From: Treponema sp.
GTDB taxonomy: Bacteria; Spirochaetota; Spirochaetia; Treponematales; Treponemataceae
Length of the DNA stretch: 64,000 nt
NCBI RefSeq assembly: GCF_017430385.1
Contig: NZ_JAFRNB010000135.1
Span: 1 to 64,000 of the forward strand
Direction: 5' to 3'
Shown here one piece after another: positions 24,455 through 32,173 of this stretch; the first letter of the stretch is position 1, and every line of letters begins with the position of its first letter. A program made the position numbers and the translations under genes. Under the pieces are notes generated by a model, which made no database searches, was not told the DNA's origin, and was given only the letters and a program-made list of their open reading frames with translations.

Positions 24455-26200
24455 ATGACAGCATTGTTAATCATTCTTGCTGCAATCGCCTTGCTTTTCT
24501 GTGGCTATGTTTTCTATGGCTCATGGTTGGCAAAGCAGTGGGGCATCGACCCTGCACGAAAAACGCCTGCTGTAGAAAAGGCAGATGGTGTTGATTATGT
24601 TACCGCAAAACCAGCTGTTTTGATGGGACATCACTTTTCTTCAATCGCGGGTGCTGGCCCGATTAACGGCCCGATTCAGGCTGCTGTTTTCGGCTGGGTT
24701 CCTGTTTTCTTGTGGTGTATAATTGGTGGTATTTTCTTCGGCGGTTTGCAGGATTTTGGTTCTCTCTTCGCTTCTGCCCGAAATGACGGAAAATCAGTCG
24801 GTGAAATCATCAAGGCTTCAATGGGCAAGACTTCAAAAAAATTGTTCATTATTTTCGCCTTGCTCGTATTGATTCTTGTTATCGCTTCATTCGTAAATGT
24901 CGTTGCAGGTACATTCCTCACAAAACCGGATGCTGCAGGAAATCTCGTAACTGGATTCGTAACAAAGGCTCAGGGACTTACAAACAACCAGACAACGGCT
25001 ATCATTTCCGTTCTGTTCATTTTCCTTGCTATCGCTTACGGTATTCTTACAAATCGTTTTGGCGTCAGAACTTTGCCGGCTACAATCATCGGAATCATCG
25101 CAATCGCGGCAATCATCGTTCTTGGTCTTAATGTAGGTTTTGCTCTCGGACGAAACGCATGGATTGTTATCATCGGTCTTTATATCGCAATCGCTTCTCT
25201 TATCCCGGTCTGGATTATGCTCCAGCCGCGCGATTATCTTTCATCATATCTGCTCTATGCAATGATGCTGATTGCCCTTGTTGGTATCGTTGTTTCTGCT
25301 TTCCGTGGAAATGTAACATTCTCAATTCCTGCATTCGCCGGATGGAAAGTTGGAAGCAGCTATATGTTCCCGACATTGTTCATCACTGTTGCCTGTGGTG
25401 CCTGCTCAGGCTTTCACTCGCTCATTGCTTCTGGTACTTCTTCAAAACAGCTTGATAACGAAAAACACGCAAAGGCAATCGGTTACGGCTCAATGCTCAT
25501 CGAGTCTGCTCTTGGTATCATCTCGCTCATCGCTGTCGGCGTTGTTTGGGAAGCATGGGGCAAAAAAGAGTTCGGTTCTCCTTCAGCAGCTTTCGGTGCA
25601 GGTATTGCAACTTTGTTCGGTGAGAAAGGCACTCCGGTTTACAACACAATCAGCGCGCTCCTTACTCTCGCAGTTTCAGTTTTTGCTTTGACATCACTTG
25701 ACTCTGCTACACGATTGAGCCGCTTCATGTTCTCTGAGCTTTTCTTGAAAGATGATGAGGCTACATGGAAAGATGCAAAATCACCTGTCCGCAAAATCCT
25801 TGCAAATCCGTTTGTTGGAACTACATTCATGGTTGTAGTCGGCTGTATCTTGGGTGGTCTTTCACTTTCTCAGATTTGGGGATTGTTCGGTGCTGCAAAC
25901 CAGCTTTTGGCAGGTATCGCATTGATGGCTGTCGCAGCTTGGCTCGGCGAAGTCGGAAAGAACAACAAGATGTTCATCATACCGACTGTGTTCATGCTTG
26001 CCGCAACTTTGACATTCCTTGTTCTCAAGATTGTGGATATCGTTGATAAAATGGCAAAGGCAACTGCTGAAACTGCCGCTGCTGCTTTCCACTGGGGCAA
26101 CTGGTTCCAGCTCTTCTTCGCTGGTGCAATGGCTATTCTTGCTGTTGTTCTCGTTGTTGAGGGTGTCAGAACATTCTCTCGTCAGTGCAAGAAAGCATAA
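24455..26200 (+). CDS. cstA: CstA-family peptide/pyruvate transporter
   Basis: The protein has 581 residues with about 16 membrane segments. The N-terminal CstA signature is clear: 'YGSWLAKQWGIDP', GVDYVTAKPAVLMGHHFSSIAGAGPINGPIQAA, and GGLQDFGSLFASARNDGKSVGEII. Further on are GACSGFHSLIASGTSSKQL and SLDSATRLSRFM. CstA proteins take up peptides or pyruvate under carbon starvation. The length fits the short CstA form (about 550-600) rather than the 700-residue E. coli proteins. GGGGGA precedes the ATG. A hairpin terminator follows at 26200. In a gut fermenter it could serve pyruvate or amino-acid recapture (inference). Confidence 0.93.
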   Translation: MTALLIILAAIALLFCGYVFYGSWLAKQWGIDPARKTPAVEKADGVDYVTAKPAVLMGHHFSSIAGAGPINGPIQAAVFGWVPVFLWCIIGGIFFGGLQDFGSLFASARNDGKSVGEIIKASMGKTSKKLFIIFALLVLILVIASFVNVVAGTFLTKPDAAGNLVTGFVTKAQGLTNNQTTAIISVLFIFLAIAYGILTNRFGVRTLPATIIGIIAIAAIIVLGLNVGFALGRNAWIVIIGLYIAIASLIPVWIMLQPRDYLSSYLLYAMMLIALVGIVVSAFRGNVTFSIPAFAGWKVGSSYMFPTLFITVACGACSGFHSLIASGTSSKQLDNEKHAKAIGYGSMLIESALGIISLIAVGVVWEAWGKKEFGSPSAAFGAGIATLFGEKGTPVYNTISALLTLAVSVFALTSLDSATRLSRFMFSELFLKDDEATWKDAKSPVRKILANPFVGTTFMVVVGCILGGLSLSQIWGLFGAANQLLAGIALMAVAAWLGEVGKNNKMFIIPTVFMLAATLTFLVLKIVDIVDKMAKATAETAAAAFHWGNWFQLFFAGAMAILAVVLVVEGVRTFSRQCKKA

Positions 26201-26236
26201 GTTGATTCGATAACTTAATTTTCATAATAGTCAACT
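26200..26236 (+). terminator. terminator after cstA
   Basis: AAGTTGATT (from 26200) pairs with AGTCAACTT (to about 26237) across an AT-rich loop, followed by ATTTTTATTT. It ends just before the pectate lyase promoter region, where TATAAT lies at 26259-26264. Confidence 0.65.
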
Positions 26237-26296
26237 TATTTTTATTTGAGTCCTGATGTATAATTCATGAAGTTTTCATATTTTGTAGGAGATTTT

Positions 26297-27571
26297 ATGA
26301 AGAAGTGCATCAGGATTTTTTTGTCGGTTCTGGCTTTTTCTTTGTTCGCGTTTTCCAATCTTTTCGCTGTCGGAACAATTTCTGCTTCGGATTTGCCGGA
26401 CGGCTTTGCTGGAGAAGGCTTTAAAAAGATAAGTGTTGCATCTCCTGTCACGGTGAGCAATAAAAAGGACTTGCTTTCTGCACTGAAACGCGGTGGTGTG
26501 ATTTTCATCGACGGAATGATTGATATGTCTGATGGAATGCTTCCGGGGGAGGGGGGCGGTTCAAGTCCTGCCCTTGACGAATTCGTAAAAAATAACAGCA
26601 AATTTTCTTCCTATATAGAGTATCGTGATGCGTATGCCGCAGTCTGCTCAACATCAACGGAAGATTCTTTAAAAAGCTCAGCAAAAAGCAGCCTTTACGA
26701 GACGATGTATTCTTTGAACACTGCTTATAAAAGAGTTATTAGTGTTCCAGTCTCGTCTGACACAACGATTATCGGACTTGGCGGCGAGTCTGGATTCTCA
26801 GGCGGAACGATAAGCATAAGCGGTGTATCAAATGTGATTCTTCGGAACCTTCTGATTAAGGATGTTTACGATCCGTTCCCGCATCACGAGGCAAATGACG
26901 GCTACAATGCCCAGCATGATGGAATTTCTGTCGTTGACTCGAAAAATGTCTGGATTGACCACTGCACTGTCATGGACACAAAAGATTGTATTTCCGTAAA
27001 AACAGGCGGAAAAATCTCAGAAAAATGGCAGACTTATGACGGACTTTGCGACATCACCAAAAGAAGCGACAATGTTACGGTCTCGTATTGCAAATTCATG
27101 AATCATTCTAAGACGATGCTGATTGGATCCAGCGATTCTGAGAAAATCGATGCAAAAGAAAGGCATGTCACGCTTCATCACAATTATTTTTATAACTGCG
27201 CTTCTCGCTTGCCGATGGTTCGCCTGACAACGATTCATGTTTACAACAACTATTATGATGGTGACTCAAAGGGGCTTTATAAAAATTCTTATGCGCTCGG
27301 AGTCCGCTACAATTCTTTGATTCATGCCGAAAACAATTACTACGGCTCAGGAATTTCAAATTCTTATGCGGGCAACTCTAAGAAGCATGGCACGATTTAT
27401 TCTTCCGGCGAGCTCGATAAGTCAAAAAACAAGAAAAAGACCGGTGAATTCAAGGTAGCAAAAGAAGCACCGTTCGCCATTCCGTACAAATATGAAGCCG
27501 TTACTGCCGAAGAGGTTCCGGAATATGTGAAGTCCAATTCCGGTGCTGGCGTTTGGAGTGTTGTAAAATAA
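26297..27571 (+). CDS. secreted pectate lyase, polysaccharide lyase family 1
   Basis: The start is at 26297, with AGGAG five bases upstream; an ATG at 26267 lies too near the promoter. The product has 424 residues with a signal peptide (MKKCIRIFLSVLAFSLFAFSNLFA). It is a parallel beta-helix with PL1 motifs: VWIDHCTVMDTKDC (the WIDH segment), VTLHHNYFYNCASRLPMVR (Arg catalytic segment) and HVYNNYY. PL1 enzymes cut homogalacturonan by beta-elimination, with Ca2+ held by Asp residues. It acts outside the inner membrane and opens pectin, which carries the arabinan side chains handled at 49-62 kb. An insertion rich in Ser lies near residues 80-130. Confidence 0.92.
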   Translation: MKKCIRIFLSVLAFSLFAFSNLFAVGTISASDLPDGFAGEGFKKISVASPVTVSNKKDLLSALKRGGVIFIDGMIDMSDGMLPGEGGGSSPALDEFVKNNSKFSSYIEYRDAYAAVCSTSTEDSLKSSAKSSLYETMYSLNTAYKRVISVPVSSDTTIIGLGGESGFSGGTISISGVSNVILRNLLIKDVYDPFPHHEANDGYNAQHDGISVVDSKNVWIDHCTVMDTKDCISVKTGGKISEKWQTYDGLCDITKRSDNVTVSYCKFMNHSKTMLIGSSDSEKIDAKERHVTLHHNYFYNCASRLPMVRLTTIHVYNNYYDGDSKGLYKNSYALGVRYNSLIHAENNYYGSGISNSYAGNSKKHGTIYSSGELDKSKNKKKTGEFKVAKEAPFAIPYKYEAVTAEEVPEYVKSNSGAGVWSVVK

Positions 27572-27653
27572 AAGAAAATTTGCTGGGCTTTTTGAAGCAG
27601 AAATGGGTGACTAATAAGCCTGATTTTAATGTTCGTGTTGGAGATTTTACACC

Positions 27654-27682
27654 TTGCAAAAATCTTCTATAAATAGCATTAT
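27654..27682 (+). promoter_or_regulatory. promoter of metN, probably leaderless
   Basis: TTGCAA (27654-27659) and CATTAT (27677-27682) are 17 bp apart. Exactly six bases separate the -10 from the metN ATG, as for the genes at 22356 and 56611, and no RBS is present. Confidence 0.5.
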
Positions 27683-27688
27683 TATTCC

Positions 27689-28747
27689 ATGCGAATAAAA
27701 CTCGAACATTTGAAAAAGACTTATGAATCAAAGCAGAAATATGAAACAACGAAGATTTGTGCTGTAAATGATGTTTCGCTCGACATTCCTGAGAATACGA
27801 TTTTTGGAATTATCGGAAAGAGCGGTGCGGGCAAATCTTCGCTTGTTCGCCTCGTGAGTATGCTCGAAAAGCCTGACGAGGGCGCGATTTATTATGGCGA
27901 AAAGAGGGTTGATAATCTTTCAAAAAGCAAGCTGATTCGGGAACGCCGAAAAATCGGCATGATTTTCCAGAATTTTAATCTTTTTTCTTCACGCTCGGCG
28001 GGCAAAAATGTTGCTTATCCGCTTGAAATTGCTGGTGCTCCAAAAGAAAAAATCCGTGCAAAGGTTAAGGAAATGCTGGAGCTTGTCGGACTTGGCGACC
28101 GTGAGGATGCTCCAATCAGCACTTTGAGCGGCGGTCAAAAGCAGCGTGTCGCCATTGCGCGGGCACTTGCCACTGAGCCGAGCATTCTTTTCTGTGACGA
28201 GGCAACCAGCGCGCTTGATCCGAACACGACAAGACAAATCCTTTCATTGATCAAAGAAATCCAGAAGAAAATGAACCTCACTGTCGTTATGATTACGCAC
28301 CAGATGGAAGTTGTGCGTGATGCCTGTGAGAGCGTCGCCGTTATCGAGAACGGCCAGGTGGTTGAAAGCGGCAAAGTCAAGGAAATTTTCACGAACCCAA
28401 AGACTCAGACTACGCGGGATTTTATCAAGAATATTGCGACAAGTGCCGAAAGTTCAGGTCGAAACTCCGGCAAAGACGGCGAAATCGTAAAATGGACCGA
28501 AAAGGCTGGCAGCTATCTTTTGCATTTTGTGGGCAATGCCACGGGCGAGCCGATTTTGTGCAAAATGGCGAAGGAATTTGATGTAAGCTTCAATATTCTT
28601 GCGGCCGGAATCAGCCATTTACCTGATGAAGATGTCGGTTACATGGAATGTGATATTTCGGGCGATGATGCGGCCGTCGAAAAAGCAGTTGGCTGGCTCA
28701 CGCAGAACAATGTTCGGGTACAGCGAACAAAAATTACATCCATGTAA
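27689..28747 (+). CDS. metN: methionine ABC transporter ATP-binding protein
   Basis: The 352-residue ABC ATPase has Walker A GKSGAGKSS, Q-loop MIFQNFNLF, signature LSGGQKQRVAIARAL, Walker B ILFCDEATSALD and the H-loop VMITHQME. A C-terminal NIL domain (about residues 270-352) binds methionine and inhibits uptake when cytosolic methionine is high, as in E. coli MetN. It is the first gene of a metN-metI-metQ cluster. There is no RBS before the ATG. The last five codons and the stop lie in the first hairpin of the intergenic element at 28728. I saw no SAM riboswitch upstream. Confidence 0.95.
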   Translation: MRIKLEHLKKTYESKQKYETTKICAVNDVSLDIPENTIFGIIGKSGAGKSSLVRLVSMLEKPDEGAIYYGEKRVDNLSKSKLIRERRKIGMIFQNFNLFSSRSAGKNVAYPLEIAGAPKEKIRAKVKEMLELVGLGDREDAPISTLSGGQKQRVAIARALATEPSILFCDEATSALDPNTTRQILSLIKEIQKKMNLTVVMITHQMEVVRDACESVAVIENGQVVESGKVKEIFTNPKTQTTRDFIKNIATSAESSGRNSGKDGEIVKWTEKAGSYLLHFVGNATGEPILCKMAKEFDVSFNILAAGISHLPDEDVGYMECDISGDDAAVEKAVGWLTQNNVRVQRTKITSM

Positions 28748-28816
28748 TTTTTGATTCGTGCGAGAATTTCCTTTCAGAAAATTCTCTCTTTGCTTTATCA
28801 CCACATCCGTGTGGTG
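28728..28816 (+). repeat. three-hairpin intergenic element, copy A
   Basis: Hairpin 1 is CAAAAATTAC-ATCCAT-GTAATTTTTG (28728-28753). Hairpin 2 pairs GAGAATTT with AAATTCTC (about 28762-28787). Hairpin 3 is CACCAC-ATCCGT-GTGGTG (28799-28816). The order and loops match copies at 30461 and 37622. It lies between metN and metI, has no T-run, and so probably does not stop transcription fully. Confidence 0.65.
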
Positions 28817-28846
28817 CATTTGTATGATTTTCTATGGAGCTATTGT

Positions 28847-29500
28847 ATGGATCAGATTTTGGAATTGGTCGGAACTTCGACACTTGAAACGCTTTTGATG
28901 GTTTTCTTTTCTACGCTGTTTGCGATTTTGATTGGTTTCCCGCTCGGCGTTCTTTTGAACATCACGAATAAATACGGAATCATGCCAAAAGCCGGATTCA
29001 ATTTGGTTTTGAGCCGAATCATCGATATTTTGCGTTCATTTCCGTTCGTAATTTTGATGATTGTGCTTTTGCCGCTCACCCGCCTTATTTTGGGAACGGC
29101 AATCGGAACTGCGGCTACGATTATCCCGCTTTCGATTGCTGCGGCTCCTTTTGTTGCCCGAATCACGGAGACTGCTTTGAATGAAGTCGATCCTGGAGTA
29201 GTGCAGGCGGCGCGAGCGATGGGGTCAACAAACTGGCAGATTATCTACAAAGTCCTCGTGCCGGAGGCAATGCCTTCTGTCGTTTCTGGAATCACGCTCA
29301 CGGTCATAAACCTTGTGAGCTATTCTGCTATGGCCGGCACTTTGGGTGGCGGCGGTTTGGGTGACTTGGCAATCCGATACGGCTACCAGCGTTTCCGCAC
29401 TGATGTGATGATTGCTTCGGTTGTGGTGATTATCGTGATGGTCGCGGTTATCCAGTTTGTCGGCACTAAGCTCACCAATTATATGTTAGCCAAACGGTAG
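28847..29500 (+). CDS. metI: methionine ABC transporter permease
   Basis: The start is at 28847, with GGAG seven bases upstream; the longer reading from 28751 runs through the hairpin element. The product has 217 residues, the usual MetI length. It has five membrane segments and the EAA-type coupling loop (about residues 120-150, 'ALNEVDPGVVQAARAMGSTNWQIIYKVLVPEAMPSVV') that docks on MetN. It forms the inner-membrane channel for D- and L-methionine. It lies 99 bases after metN, the gap being filled by three hairpins, and before a GC-rich repeat and a separate metQ promoter. Confidence 0.95.
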   Translation: MDQILELVGTSTLETLLMVFFSTLFAILIGFPLGVLLNITNKYGIMPKAGFNLVLSRIIDILRSFPFVILMIVLLPLTRLILGTAIGTAATIIPLSIAAAPFVARITETALNEVDPGVVQAARAMGSTNWQIIYKVLVPEAMPSVVSGITLTVINLVSYSAMAGTLGGGGLGDLAIRYGYQRFRTDVMIASVVVIIVMVAVIQFVGTKLTNYMLAKR

Positions 29501-29501
29501 C

Positions 29502-29586
29502 GATTGTAGCCCCGCCAGTTGCCGAAGGCAATGGAGCGAAAGCGGAAGGGCGAAAAGCGCGACCGTGCGAAGCACGGTACCGCCCT
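29502..29586 (+). repeat. dispersed GC-rich repeat between metI and metQ
   Basis: This block begins GATTGTAG two bases after the metI stop and continues with GCCGAAGGC, AATGGAGCG, GCGGAAG, CGAAAAGCGCGACC, the hairpin CCGTGC-GAA-GCACGG, and GCCC. It is the shorter relative of the repeat inside feoAB at 9511-9629. A strong promoter begins three bases after it. Confidence 0.7.
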
Positions 29587-29588
29587 GC

Positions 29589-29617
29589 TTGACATAAATT
29601 TAAATAAGCTGTATAAC
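29589..29617 (+). promoter_or_regulatory. promoter of metQ
   Basis: TTGACA (29589-29594) and TATAAC (29612-29617) are 17 bp apart, 60 bases ahead of metQ. This lets the binding protein be made in excess of MetN and MetI, despite the repeat insertion upstream. Confidence 0.75.
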
Positions 29618-29677
29618 AAAAAACATACTAACTCGCTAGGTTAATAGTGATTTAGAATCCAAAATTAGGAGCTAAAA

Positions 29678-30457
29678 ATGAAAAAAATTATTGCTTTTGC
29701 AGGAATCGCACTTCTTGCTTCTTCTGTTTTCGCACAGAAAGTCCTCAAAGTTGGCGCAACACCAGAGCCACATGCTGAAATTCTCAACCTCGTAAAAGAG
29801 GATTTGGCTGCCAAGGGAATCGACTTGCAGGTCGTTGAGTTCACTGACTATGTAACGCCGAACGATGCTGTTGAGGCTGGTGACATCGATGCGAACTACT
29901 TCCAGCACATTCCTTACCTTGAGTCTTTCAACAAGGAAAAGGGCTATCATCTTGTAAACGCTGCTGGCGTTCATGTTGAGCCGGTTGCTTTCTATTCAAG
30001 CAAAATCAAAAAACTTGCCGATTTGAAGAAAAAGGCTACAATCGCAATCCCGAACGACCCGACAAACGAAGGCCGCGCGCTTCTTCTCTTGCAGGAAGCT
30101 GGTCTTATCACTTTGAAAGAGGGCGTTGGAATCACAGCGACACCTCTCGACATCAAAAAGAATCCGAAAAAGCTTAAGTTCAAGGAAATCGAGGCTGCAT
30201 CTCTTCCACGAGTTTTGGGCGATGTTGACGGTGCTGTAATCAACGGAAACTATGCAATTCCAGCTGGTCTTTCTGCAAAAAAAGACGGTCTTTTCGTAGA
30301 AGGTTCTTCTTCTCCTTATGTTAATGTAATCGCCGTAAAAGCTGGCAACGAGGGCAAAGAAGAAATTAAGGCTTTGATTGAGGCCGTAAAAAGCGAAAAA
30401 GTAAAAAAATACATCGCCGAACGATATCCGAACGGTGAAGTTGTAGCAGTTTATTAG
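29678..30457 (+). CDS. metQ: methionine-binding protein of the MetNIQ transporter
   Basis: The 259-residue NlpA/MetQ-family protein begins VLKVGATPEPHAEIL, then carries VEFTDYVTPNDAVEAGDIDANYFQHIPYL (the conserved D/N-rich ligand region) and VEPVAFYSSKIKKLADLKKKATIAIPNDPTNEGRALLLL. Most MetQ proteins are lipoproteins; here the signal (MKKIIAFAGIALLASSVFAQ) has no cysteine, so it should be cleaved by signal peptidase I and be free in the periplasm. GGAGC precedes the ATG. It is followed by the intergenic element at 30461, whose third hairpin is a terminator. Confidence 0.94.
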   Translation: MKKIIAFAGIALLASSVFAQKVLKVGATPEPHAEILNLVKEDLAAKGIDLQVVEFTDYVTPNDAVEAGDIDANYFQHIPYLESFNKEKGYHLVNAAGVHVEPVAFYSSKIKKLADLKKKATIAIPNDPTNEGRALLLLQEAGLITLKEGVGITATPLDIKKNPKKLKFKEIEAASLPRVLGDVDGAVINGNYAIPAGLSAKKDGLFVEGSSSPYVNVIAVKAGNEGKEEIKALIEAVKSEKVKKYIAERYPNGEVVAVY

Positions 30458-30460
30458 GAA

Positions 30461-30568
30461 CCAAAAATCCATCCGTGGATTTTTGGATTCCAACGAGAAA
30501 ATTCTGTTCACTTTTAGCAAACAGAATTTTCTCTCTCTGTTTTTTCCCGCATCCGTGCGGGCTTTTTT
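30461..30568 (+). repeat. three-hairpin intergenic element, copy B, ending in terminator
   Basis: Hairpin 1 is CCAAAAATCC-ATCCGT-GGATTTTTGG (30461-30486). Hairpin 2 pairs GAGAAAATTCTGTT with AACAGAATTTTCTC (30495-30533, 14 bp). Hairpin 3 is CCCGC-ATCCGT-GCGGG followed by CTTTTTT (30546-30568). The third is a rho-independent terminator for metQ. Confidence 0.75.
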
Positions 30569-30688
30569 ATTTATCCCACCTTCTTCCCACCGCATAAAAT
30601 AAAATTTTCTTCATAAAATCACAGAATATTACAAAAATAACTGACTTTATTATTTTTCCGATAAAAACTTAGAATTTAGTACAAGAAT

Positions 30689-30716
30689 TTGATATTTTTC
30701 TGCATATTTCTAATAA
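30689..30716 (+). promoter_or_regulatory. candidate promoter of the outer-membrane protein gene
   Basis: TTGATA (30689-30694) and TAATAA (30711-30716) are 16 bp apart, about 33 bases before the start codon and ahead of a strong AAGGAGG RBS. Confidence 0.4.
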
Positions 30717-30748
30717 ATAATGAAGTCATAAGAAAAAAGGAGGTACTT

Positions 30749-32062
30749 ATGGCTATCAGAAAAATCTTCAAAGATCTTTCAGCTGTATGCGTTATGGCGG
30801 GCTTGGGAACAGCCGCTTTTGCAGTGGACATCAAAGCAAACATCAAAATGAGCGGAGATGTCATGCGTGTCGAAAAACAAAAATCAACAGGTGACAAGGA
30901 ATGGTCATGGTTAAATAACGAACCGCGAAATCAGAAGGATGACGACGGTATCATTCTTGAGGTGGACAACGGAAACGCTGGCGCACACCTTGCGATGTGG
31001 TACAAGACTGCCGAGAACAGCGGTGCTGACAACAATGAGACAGACGACTGGCAGGCTTATTTCCGCAGAACTTATGTCTGGGTTAAGCCTGTGGACATGC
31101 TTAAAGTAAGACTCGGTTATGTCGGATATGACGGTCATTTTAAAGAAAAGATTGACGAATACAAAGTAGGAAGCCCGTTCGCACTCAAAGAACGCGACTG
31201 GAGCAAACACCCGATGTATATTAACTGTAACGATGTCGAAGGCTGGGGCTTCGGTGTAGAAGTTCGCCCAATCGAGCAGCTTCTTTTGAACGCAGGAATC
31301 ACTCCGGGGGCAAAAGGCGGATTTGAGAACGAGACTGGTAGCGGCTCTGGAACAAAGCAGGCTAGCACGGAAGAGAAATCAGGAATTTACAACAAAGACG
31401 AAACAAATTTCAAGCACAGCAAGATTGCTCCATGGGGAATCGGTGCACGATACTGGCTCGGCGAGCATATCGAATTGCAGGCTTCTTTCCGAGACGGTGG
31501 CGGCCGTGCAACAGCAAACAATCGCTTCGGAACATGGCGTGTTCTCCGATTCGGAGCAGGCTATACTGATGCGACAACTTTCGCTTTCGTTCAGCCGATT
31601 CTTGGCTTTGACCTCGACAAATCTGATGACAAATGGAAGATGCACGGATATTGTATCGACCTTTACGGCGAAAAACAGATTGGTTCGTTCAAATTCTACC
31701 TTCATGCACCAGTCACAATCCGCCGCACAAGCGATGACGATGACTTGAACTACATGGAGATGAACTTCAAGGCTGAGTACAACACTGGCTCACACGGAAA
31801 CCTTGACGATGTTAAGCCGTACATTCAGCTCTGCTCAAGCCAGAACGAAAGCTACGGAATTGAATACCGTGCATGGTGTTTCGGAAAGCACTTCAAGAAT
31901 ACGCTCAACCTTACATACAAGCTCGGCGTAAGCTGCAATATTTCTGGAGCAGAACTTGACCTCGGCTTGCAGTATGAGGAACGCTCAAAATACGCACGCG
32001 AAAAGACAGATTTCGCTTACGGAATCGCAATCCCGTTCAGCGTAAAATTCAAGAATTTCTAA
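30749..32062 (+). CDS. outer-membrane beta-barrel (porin-like) protein
   Basis: The start is at 30749, after AAGGAGG; the product has 437 residues. The signal peptide is about residues 1-25 (IFKDLSAVCVMAGLGTAAFA). The mature part is rich in alternating amphipathic strands with aromatic girdles: 'DIKANIKMSGDVMRV', RTYVWVKPVDMLKVRLGYVGYDG, EVRPIEQLLLNAGITPG, FGAGYTDATTFAFVQPILGFDL. The last residue is Phe (KFKNF), typical of barrels inserted by BAM. It resembles predicted outer-membrane proteins of gut treponemes rather than the Msp family. It probably forms a general or sugar pore. An RBS this strong suggests high expression. A hairpin and a lipoprotein gene follow. Confidence 0.75.
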   Translation: MAIRKIFKDLSAVCVMAGLGTAAFAVDIKANIKMSGDVMRVEKQKSTGDKEWSWLNNEPRNQKDDDGIILEVDNGNAGAHLAMWYKTAENSGADNNETDDWQAYFRRTYVWVKPVDMLKVRLGYVGYDGHFKEKIDEYKVGSPFALKERDWSKHPMYINCNDVEGWGFGVEVRPIEQLLLNAGITPGAKGGFENETGSGSGTKQASTEEKSGIYNKDETNFKHSKIAPWGIGARYWLGEHIELQASFRDGGGRATANNRFGTWRVLRFGAGYTDATTFAFVQPILGFDLDKSDDKWKMHGYCIDLYGEKQIGSFKFYLHAPVTIRRTSDDDDLNYMEMNFKAEYNTGSHGNLDDVKPYIQLCSSQNESYGIEYRAWCFGKHFKNTLNLTYKLGVSCNISGAELDLGLQYEERSKYAREKTDFAYGIAIPFSVKFKNF

Positions 32063-32104
32063 GTAAAGGCTGGTTGGGTAATCAAACTGCAAAAAAATGC
32101 TGCT

Positions 32105-32131
32105 GATGTCGGGCACAAAATGCCCGGCATC
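32105..32131 (+). promoter_or_regulatory. intercistronic hairpin
   Basis: GATGTCGGGCA pairs with TGCCCGGCATC around a CAAAA loop (one G-T pair). It is followed by an A-run rather than a T-run, so it may protect the upstream message or act as a partial stop between the porin and lipoprotein genes. Confidence 0.55.
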
Positions 32132-32173
32132 TAAAAAAGGAAAATAGAAAGAAATAGAAATAGGAGGCAAACT

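Noticed and set aside
27572-27688. SAM or other methionine riboswitch before metN
   Set aside because: The spacer has no S-box-like stems or terminator, and the likely promoter lies within 35 bases of the ATG.
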